From: Clostridium drakei
Lineage (GTDB): Bacteria; Bacillota; Clostridia; Clostridiales; Clostridiaceae
DNA: 64,000 nucleotides
Direction of reading: 5' to 3'
Assembly (NCBI RefSeq): GCF_000633595.2
Contig: NZ_JIBU02000027.1
Location: 62,001 to 126,000, forward strand
The notes under the pieces are model-generated. The model did not search any database, was not told where the DNA came from, and saw only the letters and a program-made list of their open reading frames with translations. The translations under genes and the position numbers were made by a program. Positions 54,654 to 63,205 of the stretch are shown in pieces. The first letter of the stretch is position 1. Each line of letters starts with the position of its first letter.

Positions 54654-55262
54654 TTATTTGCTTATTGTTATAATTATTTCCTTCAGCTTTTTCAGTGCTC
54701 TTGCATGTCTTTTCTTTGCGGTTGAATATTTTATATTTTTAAACTCTGCATATTCCTTTAAAGATTTTTCCTTAAAATAGTGCCAGCAGATAATTTCTCT
54801 AAAGTTGTCAGGCAGACTTTTCAAAGCTTTTCTTAAAGTTCTTATATCTTCTTTTAGCAAAATATCCTCTTCCACATTATCATCACTAAGAAGCATGTCC
54901 ATAAATTCAGTGTCTTCATCCATAGTATTATTTAAGCTGAATTCAAATTTTTCTCCATTTCTCTTATTTAAATAACTTCTAAGTTCATTGTTTAAGGCAT
55001 TTTTAATGGCAGTAGTGGCATAGGTTGTAAAAGCATTCGTGTATTCACAGTTGTATTTAAATATAGCATTAATTAAGGCTGTAGCTTCTATTTGTAGTAG
55101 ATCTTCAACTTCATATCCATTTATGTAAATGGAACTAGCGGTTTTGTACATAAAGCCTTCAAAGTTTTTAATTATAGCTTGAAGAGATGCTTCATCTCTA
55201 TCCTGAGCCTTTTTCACTAAATCTAGAAGCTGTAATATTATAAGCACCCCCCAATTATACAA
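54654..55262 (-). CDS. sigma-70-family factor (second of a tandem pair)
   Basis: 202 residues if TTG 55262 is used; the true start is uncertain because the only ribosome-binding-like run (GGGGGG) lies inside the first codons. Region 2 (~25-95): FEGFMYKTASSIYINGYEVE, DLLQIEATALINAIFKY, FTTYATTAIKNALNNELRSYL. Region 4 (~140-200): LPDNFREIICWHYFKEKSLK, EYAEFKNIKYSTAKKRHARA. No region 1 or 3. It overlaps the previous sigma-like gene by 25 bp, so translation is coupled. Similar small sigma factors drive toxin, bacteriocin or stress genes in clostridia (TcdR/BotR/UviA group) and act as the SigO/RsoA pair in B. subtilis. Confidence 0.88.
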   Translation of the reverse strand: MYNWGVLIILQLLDLVKKAQDRDEASLQAIIKNFEGFMYKTASSIYINGYEVEDLLQIEATALINAIFKYNCEYTNAFTTYATTAIKNALNNELRSYLNKRNGEKFEFSLNNTMDEDTEFMDMLLSDDNVEEDILLKEDIRTLRKALKSLPDNFREIICWHYFKEKSLKEYAEFKNIKYSTAKKRHARALKKLKEIIITISK

Positions 55263-55882
55263 GCGATAAATAAGAACAAACTGTGTTTCAATTCTAATAA
55301 GGATTTAATTTCTTTGTACTCTATTTTTTTTAACATTCTGCTAAAGGTGGATCTTACAGAGGAATAATTTAGATTGTGAGTTTCAGCAAAATATTTTAGT
55401 GTTTCCTTTTTATAAAAAAAACATTCAAACAACTCAATTTCTAAAGGTTTTAACTTATGCTTTAGATAGCGCATCAGATCTTCCTTGAAAAAAATCTGAT
55501 TAAAAATGGAAATTTCACTGGAAGCTAATGTTTTTTCTATATACTTTAAATCGTCTTCATTATCTAGATATTTGTAATTAAATTGAGGTTTACAGTCATC
55601 TCTAAAAATTTTTTTTAAACAATTTGATATGGTTTGAAACATGTAATTTCTAAAGCTGCTTTTAGTAGTACCATTAAAATTCAAAACTGTATTGAACATT
55701 GATATGTTTAAATCACTTAAATAGTCTTGATAATATTTGTTCCCGTAAAAAATTCCTATTTTGCAATTATAAGTTTCTACAATAAAGCCTTCAAAATTTT
55801 TATGTAGCTGTGTTAAAGCTTGTTCATCTTCGTTTCTTATTTTTTCTATGAAATTTTTTAAATCACTATTGTAAAAATTCAT
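55238..55882 (-). CDS. sigma-70-family-like factor (first of a tandem pair) with hydrophobic C-terminus
   Basis: 214 residues; ATG with AGAAGTG upstream. Region 2-like (~20-95): LHKNFEGFIVETYNCKIGIF, YYQDYLSDLNISMFNTVL, SSFRNYMFQTISNCLKKIF. Region 4-like (~135-195): LKPLEIELFECFFYKKETLK, YFAETHNLNYSSVRSTFSRM. It ends in the hydrophobic HSLFLFIACIIGGCL, unusual for a sigma factor; this tail is encoded in the overlap with the next gene and might tether the protein to the membrane or be an accident of overlap. First gene of the operon; its promoter should lie in the AT-rich stretch upstream. Confidence 0.8.
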   Translation of the reverse strand: MNFYNSDLKNFIEKIRNEDEQALTQLHKNFEGFIVETYNCKIGIFYGNKYYQDYLSDLNISMFNTVLNFNGTTKSSFRNYMFQTISNCLKKIFRDDCKPQFNYKYLDNEDDLKYIEKTLASSEISIFNQIFFKEDLMRYLKHKLKPLEIELFECFFYKKETLKYFAETHNLNYSSVRSTFSRMLKKIEYKEIKSLLELKHSLFLFIACIIGGCL

Positions 55883-56237
55883 ATTATCACTTCTTTCTTA
55901 TTTTTTTCTCTTTAATAATAAAGTTCCATTTTTTGAAGAAAATGTTGCATAATTATAAAAAAGATATTTTACTCATTTGTACAAAATTTTTACGTAATTT
56001 AAATTAATTTAGTGATATGTGACGAGTTTTTATATTTGTTATAGAATAATTTAGATTTTTAGTGAGGAAAATCCTCTAATATAGTAGATTTATAATGAAA
56101 AAAATCATGCAAAAGAACACATGATAGAATTTTTTTTAATCAAAATTTTTAATTTTGATTTTGATTTTTTATTTTTGAAACTTATTTTTAGCATTTTATG
56201 AAAATTTGATCAATTATTACAATGATTAAAGAGTATA
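55883..56237. other. 355-bp AT-rich intergenic region
   Basis: Very AT-rich, with no open frame of note. It separates the sigma operon from the YvrJ operon terminator and must hold the sigma operon promoter (minus strand). Confidence 0.5.
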
Positions 56238-56276
56238 AAAAAGTTCTGATTGGAGAGTTTCAATCAGAACTTTTTA
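56238..56276 (-). terminator. terminator of the DUF1659-DUF2922-YvrJ operon
   Basis: Perfect 15-bp stem: AAAAAGTTCTGATTG (56238-56252) and CAATCAGAACTTTTT (56261-56275), 8-nt loop; A/T runs on both sides. Confidence 0.93.
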
Positions 56277-56293
56277 AAGTTGACTATATTGTA

Positions 56294-56467
56294 TCAGGGA
56301 TCATTTGATTTCTTTTCATCTCTTATCATTTGGTTTATAGCATTGGATAAATTATTTATGCTGCAAGTTAAGTTTTCCATTTTGCTTTCAATTCTTACTA
56401 ATAGATAAGCAGATACTGCAATGGGAAAACCTAGATTGCCTATTAAGTTCACAAGATTTGTTTCCAT
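56294..56467 (-). CDS. yvrJ: YvrJ-family small membrane protein
   Basis: 57 residues; ATG 56467 with GGAGGTTT upstream. NLVNLIGNLGFPIAVSAYLL is the conserved membrane helix of YvrJ proteins, which are related to the UviB/BhlA holin-like peptides; the rest is a short coiled tail (RIESKMENLTCSINNLSNAI). In B. subtilis yvrJ lies with the SigO/RsoA genes. Last gene of a three-gene operon with DUF1659 and DUF2922. Confidence 0.88.
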   Translation of the reverse strand: METNLVNLIGNLGFPIAVSAYLLVRIESKMENLTCSINNLSNAINQMIRDEKKSNDP

Positions 56468-56565
56468 GTTCTAAACCTCCAAGTCAATTTTGAAAATAAT
56501 GTGATAAATGGACAATTAAACTTGATTTAACTGTCCATTTGTAAGTTATGGGTTTGAAAGTTTCA

Positions 56566-56784
56566 TTATTTTACTGTTAAGCTGGAGCTGTTTCTTTCTA
56601 CTATGTGAGCAGAGTCTTTTGCTTTTAGATCTAAACCACCTGATGTAAATATGTTTTTTGCTAATATTACATCCATAGCTGCTTTAACTTCAGCTTCAGT
56701 AACATCTTCTTTAATATTTTTTAAGGTTATAGAAGATTTTTTGCCTTCCTCATTTAAAAAAGTCATAGATAGTGATTTTGCCAT
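56566..56784 (-). CDS. DUF2922 protein
   Basis: 72 residues; GGAGG upstream. The family features are SLSMTFLNEEGKKSSITLKN, the mid helix DVTEAEVKAAMDVILAKNIF and the C-terminal beta strand ERNSSSLTVK. Function unknown. It is consistently found beside DUF1659 and YvrJ genes in Firmicutes. Probably a small soluble alpha/beta protein. Confidence 0.9.
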   Translation of the reverse strand: MAKSLSMTFLNEEGKKSSITLKNIKEDVTEAEVKAAMDVILAKNIFTSGGLDLKAKDSAHIVERNSSSLTVK

Positions 56785-56841
56785 ATTAATGCCTCCTTAT
56801 TTTTACTATTTGGAAATAGCTAAGTGTCTGATTTTTGTAGT

Positions 56842-57066
56842 TTAGGCGTTAGTTATTCCACTTTGGTCTTCTCTTACAAGTTCATTTAAAGTTTTTCCAA
56901 GCAGTGTTTCAAATTGCTTTGCTACATCAAAAATGTCCTGATCTGCTGCTGAAGTTTTCACTTTTGAAAAACTTTGTTTTTTGATTACATCCTTTCCGTT
57001 TTTATCCACTCCATCCTTGTACTTAAGAATCATTGCAGTTTCAAGCTTTGTTGCTTTTGCAGCCAT
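56842..57066 (-). CDS. DUF1659 protein
   Basis: 74 residues from ATG 57066, chosen because AAAGGAG lies 9 nt upstream and an earlier ATG (57075) touches it. Pattern TKLETAMILKYKDGVDKNGK, FSKVKTSAADQDIFDVAKQF, ETLLGKTLNELVREDQSG. Function unknown. First gene of the operon, 57 bp before DUF2922, under the promoter at 57187-57215. Confidence 0.9.
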   Translation of the reverse strand: MAAKATKLETAMILKYKDGVDKNGKDVIKKQSFSKVKTSAADQDIFDVAKQFETLLGKTLNELVREDQSGITNA

Positions 57067-57186
57067 GCTTATCATCTCCTTTCACTTAATATATAGGTGT
57101 AGTTTTTTAAAAGGAGACAATCTTCTTTATATGATGATTAAAAAATTTATAATTTTAAGTAAATTATTGCAAGGCTCAAGTTGAAA

Positions 57187-57226
57187 ATGATAACATATTG
57201 ACACACATGTGTAAAACCATTAAAAT
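57187..57226. promoter_or_regulatory. overlapping divergent promoters with central palindrome
   Basis: Plus strand: TTGACA (57198-57203), 17-bp spacer, TAAAAT (57221-57226), for the toxin gene. Minus strand: TTTACA (57215-57210), 17-bp spacer, TATCAT (57192-57187), for the DUF1659 operon. The -35 regions face each other and the palindrome ACACATGTGT (57203-57212) lies between them, so one regulator or competition between polymerases could set both operons. Confidence 0.7.
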
Positions 57227-57320
57227 AAGACAAGTATGTAATATTAATACAAAAACTATATATATTACTAATCATGCTTATATAAAAGTACAATGAAGAG
57301 TTAGCGCATGGGGGAAGTAA

Positions 57321-58970
57321 ATGGACTTTGAATTAGATATTGTAGAGTTAACTAATACAATAAATGAATATGGAAATGTAATAAAAGATTTAGAAGAACA
57401 AAAAGAAAATATAAACAAAACAATTAAAGAACTTACTGACTTAGGATGGTCAGGTGAAGCAAAAGATAAATTTATGGAAAATCATATTAAAAAGCAGGAA
57501 TTTTACACAAATTTAATAGAAGAAATAAAATATACCAAAAATGCTTTAGAAAATGAAGAAAAGCCAAGGGCAATTAGATTAAAAAAGCAAAGTGAGGATT
57601 TTGAAAATTGTATAAAAAGAAGTGCAGGTGGAGTAGCGCTTACAAATGATGATACAGGAATTATTTCACTTCAATATGGAGGGCGGTTCCCAATAAATAA
57701 CAGCATTAGTGAATGTACAGATAATTATTATAGACAAATGAATTCTAAATTTATAGAAATATTAAATTTAGCAAATAGCTTAAGTTTTACAATATTTCCG
57801 ATTACAGGTGATGTTATCAATTTACAAAGTTCACTAAGAAATCAAACAACAAGTTTGACAGAGTTTGATAATTCATTTAATGCATATTGTAATGGTGTAC
57901 GAGATATGGAAGAAAATATATGCTCAGTATTTTCAAAAATATCAGGAATAACTGCAGGAATATCACAAATCAGAGATATGTTCATTATTTCAGAAAATGG
58001 ACGAGTAGATAAAAATAAAGTAATACAGTTAATGCTAAAGAATCCAGCGTACTTAACGAAAGAAGAAAAGGAAATGCTAGAATATGCAAAGATTGTTTTG
58101 GGAGAAGATGAATATAAGAAAATAAAAGAAACTGTATTTACATATAAAGAAGCAGAAAAATATATTAAGTGTGATATTTTAGGACTTAATGTGGGACTTA
58201 AGACATATTCGCCAAATGAGATATTTAATTTGCCTAAGCAAATAACTTATGAAAAAGGTGGATATATTTATACTTATGTTTTAACAGAAAATTCTCCACC
58301 TACATTTAATGGAGTAGAACTTCCCAATGATGATATAATAACAAAAGATGGTCAAGTAATTAGCAATAAATTATATGGTTATAAACTTGTTTATACTAAT
58401 GAACCAAAGATATCAACAGGAATTGTTTTTATTTCACCTACAGAGAGGGGAGGACAAGTTGTAGAAAAAGGTAAAAATTATACTTTTACTGAATTTAAAG
58501 GAACAGTAAAAGTTGGTGGAGAAGTAAAAAATATAAGTAGAAGAGTATATCATGGCAACGAAATTGATTGGTCTCTTAAAGGAGATGATGGGTTAACTAA
58601 TTTGGAACGTGCTAAATTAGGAGGTTCACCAATTGATGCGGATGGAAATCCATTTGAATTACACCACTTAGCACAAATTGAATCAGGGCCAATGGTAGAA
58701 TTATCATATAGTAAGCATCAAGAAGAATACTATGATATTCTACATGGATTATTAGAAAATCCAAAGTATCCAAAGTTAACAAAATTAAAAGATTTGAGTC
58801 CTTTGAGAAATAAATCTTTAGAAGAAATTGAAAAAATAAGAAAAATAAGAAGTAATTTAAAAAGAGTAAGTTTTAGAAGTGATGAGGTTTTAAATAAGCA
58901 ATACAATAATTTCAGGTCAGCTTATTGGAAATGCAGAGCAAATCTGATAGAGAGTACTTTAGATAAGTAA
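57321..58970 (+). CDS. WXG/LXG-type polymorphic toxin with C-terminal LHH nuclease
   Basis: 549 residues; GGGGGA upstream of ATG. N-terminal ~1-100 is a WXG100-like helical hairpin (LTDLGWSGEAKDKFMENHIK), the mark of type VII (Esx) secretion substrates. Middle (~100-380) carries further helices and a beta-rich linker. The C-terminal domain (~410-545) ends in the HNH-fold LHH nuclease: DGLTNLERAKLGGSPIDADG, NPFELHHLAQ, ELSYSKHQE. It would be injected into competing cells to degrade DNA. The SUKH immunity gene follows 27 bp downstream. No T7SS apparatus gene is in the window. Confidence 0.88.
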   Translation: MDFELDIVELTNTINEYGNVIKDLEEQKENINKTIKELTDLGWSGEAKDKFMENHIKKQEFYTNLIEEIKYTKNALENEEKPRAIRLKKQSEDFENCIKRSAGGVALTNDDTGIISLQYGGRFPINNSISECTDNYYRQMNSKFIEILNLANSLSFTIFPITGDVINLQSSLRNQTTSLTEFDNSFNAYCNGVRDMEENICSVFSKISGITAGISQIRDMFIISENGRVDKNKVIQLMLKNPAYLTKEEKEMLEYAKIVLGEDEYKKIKETVFTYKEAEKYIKCDILGLNVGLKTYSPNEIFNLPKQITYEKGGYIYTYVLTENSPPTFNGVELPNDDIITKDGQVISNKLYGYKLVYTNEPKISTGIVFISPTERGGQVVEKGKNYTFTEFKGTVKVGGEVKNISRRVYHGNEIDWSLKGDDGLTNLERAKLGGSPIDADGNPFELHHLAQIESGPMVELSYSKHQEEYYDILHGLLENPKYPKLTKLKDLSPLRNKSLEEIEKIRKIRSNLKRVSFRSDEVLNKQYNNFRSAYWKCRANLIESTLDK

Positions 58971-58997
58971 TGCATAATATTATTATGGAGGTTTAAC

Positions 58998-59438
58998 ATG
59001 GAAAAGAAAAATGAAATAGCTAGAATTATTGGAGAAAAAAATCAATATTGTAATTATACAGGTGGAGTTGACAATAGTAGAGTATTACAAATTGAAACCA
59101 TTTTAAAGGTTGATCTTCCAGAAAGTTACAAATGGTTTCTTGAAAATTATGGTCATATATTAATTATGGGTATTGAAATTTATGGAGTATCGAAAGGTGA
59201 AATTCCATCTTGTGTAAAAGCTACTGAAAGATACAGAAAGTTTGGATTACCACCGCGATTTGTTGTAATTGAGAGTAGTGATGAATGGATATATTGTTTG
59301 GATACATCTAACATTAAAGATGGAGAATGTACAATAGTAGATTGGGATAGAAGAGAAGGAGTTGGCTCACAAGAATATAAAAATTTTTATGAGTTCTTTT
59401 ATGAAAGACTTAAAGATGCTTGTGAGAATTGGGATTAA
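58998..59438 (+). CDS. SUKH (SMI1/KNR4) family immunity protein
   Basis: 146 residues; GGAGGT upstream. SUKH-1 fold: VLQIETILKVDLPESYKWFL ENYGH (the family's LPxxYKxFL), YRKFGLPPRFVVIESSDEWI, EYKNFYEFFYERLKDA. Such proteins bind and neutralise the neighbouring toxin nuclease. It is the second gene of the toxin operon, so the pair LHH toxin/SUKH immunity is the natural reading. Confidence 0.93.
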   Translation: MEKKNEIARIIGEKNQYCNYTGGVDNSRVLQIETILKVDLPESYKWFLENYGHILIMGIEIYGVSKGEIPSCVKATERYRKFGLPPRFVVIESSDEWIYCLDTSNIKDGECTIVDWDRREGVGSQEYKNFYEFFYERLKDACENWD

Positions 59439-59551
59439 ATCTTATTAAAAATAATGGGAAAATTAGATGTATGTAGCGAACTCAGGCAAGCATTGTTAAT
59501 AAATTGTTTTGCTATTAATAAGTAAGGTAGAGGTGTAGTACTATAGATAAT

Positions 59552-60277
59552 GTGATCGAAAAAGAATATAAAACAATATCATTAAATCAATTAGAGACTG
59601 AAGAATATGAATTAAACAATGATAATATTGGAGAAATTCAAATACTGAATATAAAAAGAGATATTAGTAAATGCTACAGAGTTGTTTTGGAATTGAGCAA
59701 AGAGGCAATGATTGGATTTGGGATATCTGCAATAAGATTAGAAGAAGGACTACCAGAAAACTATGATATTAGAACAGAACCGTTAGGTTCACCTTGTGCA
59801 AATCAACCTATGGGATTCTTTTTAACTCCAGATAGTTCAGAGTTGTTTGTTTATGGTAAAGAATATGGAACTTTGAAAGAAAATTCAATAAATATTACGA
59901 ATAGCAATATACATAATAATAAAAATATAAGTAAAAAAAGAATGAATATTTTAGTGGATATGGAATGTAATGATGATAACTATGAGATATATCATATTGG
60001 TTTTAATAATGTAGCAAGAGTAAGAGTATACGAAGACGAAAATGAACTTACCTCTAAATGTGATGTAATATTTAGACTAAGTAAGGGTGCTTTTCTAGGT
60101 TTAGGAACAAGTTTAATAAGAATAGCACATAAGTATAAAGAAGGTGATATTTATTTAAATAGTTACATGGAGCAAAACAGAGAATTAGGTTTTTATCTAA
60201 CTAATGAAAGTCCATTGCTAGAAATAAGATGTAAAAAGTTTGAGAGTGCTTTCTGTTATGATAACAATATAGTTTAA
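59552..60277 (+). CDS. putative second immunity protein with internal duplication
   Basis: 241 residues; GTG start at 59552 (in-frame stop just upstream, weak AGAGGTG). Family not recognised. It contains two copies of a ~95-residue unit: KCYRVVLELSKEAMIGFGIS ... NQPMGFFLTPDSSELFVYGK, and KCDVIFRLSKGAFLGLGTS ... NRELGFYLTNESPLLEIRCK. Beta-rich, no membrane segment. Position after toxin and SUKH genes suggests an extra immunity protein, perhaps acquired against a related toxin. Confidence 0.65.
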   Translation: MIEKEYKTISLNQLETEEYELNNDNIGEIQILNIKRDISKCYRVVLELSKEAMIGFGISAIRLEEGLPENYDIRTEPLGSPCANQPMGFFLTPDSSELFVYGKEYGTLKENSINITNSNIHNNKNISKKRMNILVDMECNDDNYEIYHIGFNNVARVRVYEDENELTSKCDVIFRLSKGAFLGLGTSLIRIAHKYKEGDIYLNSYMEQNRELGFYLTNESPLLEIRCKKFESAFCYDNNIV

Positions 60278-60304
60278 GTTATTTTAACTGTTTAAAGCAA
60301 AATA

Positions 60305-60491
60305 ATGTAATTACATGAATATGAAATAGAATTTCAAACAATCTATGAAGATAGTATGGCAATAAGAATGTTTAGATACGGTTTTGAGAGAGCAGTAAAG
60401 ATTGCGGATTACAGCAGTATAAAGGAAGTCAGAATAAAAATAAAATTTTAGAATTGATAAAGAAAATTGAAAATGAAAAAGTTCAGTAAAA
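60305..60491 (+). pseudogene. relic of an Rpn-like PD-(D/E)XK gene
   Basis: The frame YEIEFQTIYEDSMAIRMFRY GFERAVKIADYSS has the Glu-x-Gln catalytic pattern and following helix of PD-(D/E)XK/Rpn-like proteins; it is broken by a stop and continues in another frame (KILELIKKIENEKVQ) to 60490. Both ends are missing. Its 3' end resembles that of the relic at 47901-48074. Confidence 0.65.
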
Positions 60492-60515
60492 TGTGGCTAA
60501 TTTGGCCACATTTTT
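60488..60515 (+). terminator. terminator after the Rpn-like relic
   Basis: AAAATGTGGC (60488-60497) pairs with GCCACATTTT (60505-60514), T-tail. Same outer stem as the terminator at 48063. Confidence 0.88.
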
Positions 60516-60857
60516 AGTTTCAGATGAGTTTGATCCTGGTATTTTTAATGTTTCAAATATGCCCAGTAATTTAGGATATAAATATTTAAAAGGCAAGGCA
60601 TGAACTATATTTAATGTTTTATGTAGGCAAGCAATTTATGCAGAAAATTATACAAAAGAAATTGAATAATTTGACAAACAGTCTTCATATTAGGAATGAT
60701 TTCCTGTATAATAGCGTTATCGGATATGGGAAAATTCTATTTTGTATAGAAGGGGAATTAGAATGACTTTGTTAAAAAGCTAAATGATAAAATTTCTAGG
60801 ATTGTTTAGAGATGCTGTTAAAGAAATGATTGAATTCAATAGAGAATAAAAAAGGAG

Positions 60858-61049
60858 ATGAGTATTATTAACTATACGCAATTAAGTAAGGAAATATCAT
60901 ATGCTCTTAGGCATGCTCCTTGGGAGTACGAATTGGAACTAGATGAGGAAGGATGGGTTAGTGTAGAACAATTATTGATTGCTTTAAAGGAAAATAAAAA
61001 GTCACTTCATAATAAGATTTCTAATTTGCCTAAGCAAAAAGATAGATGA
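60858..61049 (+). pseudogene. kptA: truncated KptA/Tpt1 RNA 2'-phosphotransferase
   Basis: 63 residues with a good AAGGAG ribosome binding site. LSKEISYALRHAPWEYELEL DEEGWVSVEQLLIALK is the conserved N-terminus of KptA/Tpt1 (family length ~180). The NAD-binding and catalytic part is absent: after LHNKISNLPKQKDR the frame stops. So a dead fragment, though possibly still translated. The family removes the 2'-phosphate of RNA using NAD. Confidence 0.85.
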
Positions 61050-61050
61050 A

Positions 61051-61076
61051 TAGGAGGCTTCACAAGATTCCTCCTA
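61051..61076. repeat. small inverted repeat between the kptA relic and the kinase gene
   Basis: TAGGAGG (61051-61057) and CCTCCTA (61070-61076) pair over 7 bp. No T-run, so termination is uncertain. Confidence 0.4.
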
Positions 61077-61117
61077 GATATCATTAACAAACTGTTTTAC
61101 TATAATTAATTTTAGAA

Positions 61118-62980
61118 TTACTGTGAATATATATCTGAAAATTCTATGCTAATCCTCTCCACATTAGATTGAAGAATAGATTTATCATCCATAAAAGGTT
61201 GATCTTTAACCAATACAGCAGGTAGTAATATTGAAAATTCACTCCCTTTTCCTTCAATACTTGTAACACTTATTTTACCACCATGCATTTCAGTAAATGA
61301 TTTTACAAGATATAAACCTATTCCAGTTCCTTCGCATTGCCTGGAAAGTGAACGATTTGCTTGTCCAAAACGTTCAAATATAACATTAAGTTTATCTTTC
61401 GGAATACCGTCTCCCTCATCTTTTACTTTAATAACAAGATTTGATCCTTCATCTATTAAATTAACATATATTCGTCCTTTAGAATGACTATATTTAAAGG
61501 CATTGGATATTAAATTTAATATTATACGTTCTATCTTGTCATAATCAAAAGCCATAGTTTTTTCTTCAACATTTGTATCAAATATAAGCTCTATATCCCT
61601 ACTTTTTACATAGGATGCTACTGATTGAACAATATCCTCTATAACATTTATGATATTACCATTTTTTTTATTAAGTTTAATAAATCCAGAATCCAACTTA
61701 GTTATATCTAGAAGATTATTTATTAATCTAATCATTCTCAAGCAATTTTGTTTCATTGTTTTTAAGTAGGATTTAAATTTGTTTATATTATCTATTTTGT
61801 AATTATCTAAAAACATATTTATAGTTTGAATAGCGGCGTAAATAACATTAACAGGTGTTTTAAGTTCATGGGACATATTAGTAAAAAATTCAGTTATAAG
61901 GACATTAAATTCTCTAGTTTCATTAAGCAATTTTAAATTTTTTTCTGCATCTTGCTTTAAGGTTTCCACATTTTTCTCTGAAGTTATATCAAGCAAAAAT
62001 GTTAATACAGTAGGGTTATCCTTGTAAGTAAAAAAAGATGATGTATTGCGTACTGGAATAAAGTCGCCATTGCAGTTCAATATGTTTTCTTCTTCTGCAA
62101 TCTTTGAAAATTTATTAATAATAATGTTTGAATACTTTTTTATAATATTTAATTTAGTATTTCTTGAATAGTGATTATAAAAGCTCTTACCACTTAGTTC
62201 TATTGGATTGTCATATCCCAGTAATTTAGCTGCACTCTCATTGGCATATATGATTATTCCTTTTCTATGTACAATAATAGCATTTACTGAATTTTCAAAT
62301 AACATATCATAACAAATTTTATTTTTTAATAATAATGATTCCATATTCTGTCTCTGTTTATTCTGATTTTCCAATTCAGTATTTAGTATGTTAAGTGTTT
62401 CATCCTTTTTTTTATTATTCTCACCTTCCATATCAACATAGTATCCAAGAATCCATGCAACAAAAATAAATATTCCTACCATTATTAAATCCTTTTGAAA
62501 ATATAAATTAATTCCATTTTTTAATGGGGCATATAGCAAATCTGCTCCAAGTACAAAACATGAAGAAAAAAGTGAAGTTATAATTCCATAACGAGAACCA
62601 TATTCAATAACTGAGGCTATTATTAATAGTAGAAATAAATATTTATATTCACTCTCATAAGCTGTAGATAAATATATTGGTAATGCAATAATAAGCATAA
62701 AAAAAATATTTTCTAAAAGCCAGGAAATCCTAAATACATTTGATGATTGAGATACTTTATGATTAGTTATTAAGCAGGTTAAGTAACATATTCCAGTAAT
62801 AATCAAAAAAAATGCTGCAGTATATAAATTAAATTGACCATTATTTTTTATATTTAAATCAAACCAATATTTAGGTAAGTTAATATATATAATTATACTA
62901 ATAAATACTATTATTGAAATTTTCACAATAGATAGCATGACAGATAAGTTATTTTCAATTTTATGTGTAACAGCATTCAT
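61118..62980 (-). CDS. membrane histidine kinase (7TM-like, PAS, HisKA, HATPase) of the agrBD locus
   Basis: 620 residues from ATG 62980 (GGAGG in AAAGAAGGAGGTTTC upstream; the frame is open higher up but lacks a site). N-terminal ~1-200: about six to seven hydrophobic helices; then coiled linker, PAS (~220-345; IIVHRKGIIIYANESAAKLL), HisKA H-box FFTNMSHELKTPVNVIYAAI, N-box NLISNAFKYSHSKG, G1 VKDEGDGIPKDKL, G2 GTGIGLYLVKSFTEMHGGK. It follows agrD by 90 bp on the same strand, so it is the likely peptide receptor. Unlike AgrC it has a PAS domain and a HisKA rather than a GHKL-type kinase. No response regulator adjoins. Confidence 0.9.
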   Translation of the reverse strand: MNAVTHKIENNLSVMLSIVKISIIVFISIIIYINLPKYWFDLNIKNNGQFNLYTAAFFLIITGICYLTCLITNHKVSQSSNVFRISWLLENIFFMLIIALPIYLSTAYESEYKYLFLLLIIASVIEYGSRYGIITSLFSSCFVLGADLLYAPLKNGINLYFQKDLIMVGIFIFVAWILGYYVDMEGENNKKKDETLNILNTELENQNKQRQNMESLLLKNKICYDMLFENSVNAIIVHRKGIIIYANESAAKLLGYDNPIELSGKSFYNHYSRNTKLNIIKKYSNIIINKFSKIAEEENILNCNGDFIPVRNTSSFFTYKDNPTVLTFLLDITSEKNVETLKQDAEKNLKLLNETREFNVLITEFFTNMSHELKTPVNVIYAAIQTINMFLDNYKIDNINKFKSYLKTMKQNCLRMIRLINNLLDITKLDSGFIKLNKKNGNIINVIEDIVQSVASYVKSRDIELIFDTNVEEKTMAFDYDKIERIILNLISNAFKYSHSKGRIYVNLIDEGSNLVIKVKDEGDGIPKDKLNVIFERFGQANRSLSRQCEGTGIGLYLVKSFTEMHGGKISVTSIEGKGSEFSILLPAVLVKDQPFMDDKSILQSNVERISIEFSDIYSQ

Positions 62981-63070
62981 AAAGAGAAACCTCCTTCTTT
63001 TATAAATAAAGTTGCTTAAAATAAAAATAAAAATTATTAATTGCAAATTAATAACTTTTATTTTTATTTT

Positions 63071-63205
63071 CTATTTCCTCAAGCATTTAGGCTCTTCAGG
63101 CTGAAATGTAGCAAAGTAACATGCTGATGCTGAAACTGAAAAGGCCATTTTTGTGCAAAAATATGATGTAATTGTAACAAAGAACTTCTTAATTTCCTTT
63201 TTCAT
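63071..63205 (-). CDS. agrD: AgrD-like cyclic thiolactone autoinducer peptide precursor (44 aa)
   Basis: Overlaps the end of agrB by ATGA (63205-63202). Amphipathic MKKEIKKFFVTITSYF, then VSASA, then Cys29-Tyr-Phe-Ala-Thr followed by FQPEEPKCLRK, the conserved acidic/proline-rich tail cut by AgrB. By analogy with the C. perfringens peptide, the ring would be Cys29-Thr33 (CYFAT) joined through the thiol. Processing by AgrB next door and export would make the signal read by the kinase downstream (inference). Confidence 0.88.
   Translation of the reverse strand: MKKEIKKFFVTITSYFCTKMAFSVSASACYFATFQPEEPKCLRK

Noticed and set aside
52803-57066. Complete prophage
   Set aside because: Replication-type and sigma genes are present but there is no integrase, terminase, capsid, tail or att-like repeat; at most a remnant or phage-derived module.
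60526-60539. GAGTTTGATCCTGG, identical to the start of 16S rRNA genes
   Set aside because: Only 14 bases match; the following sequence has no rRNA character. A chance match.
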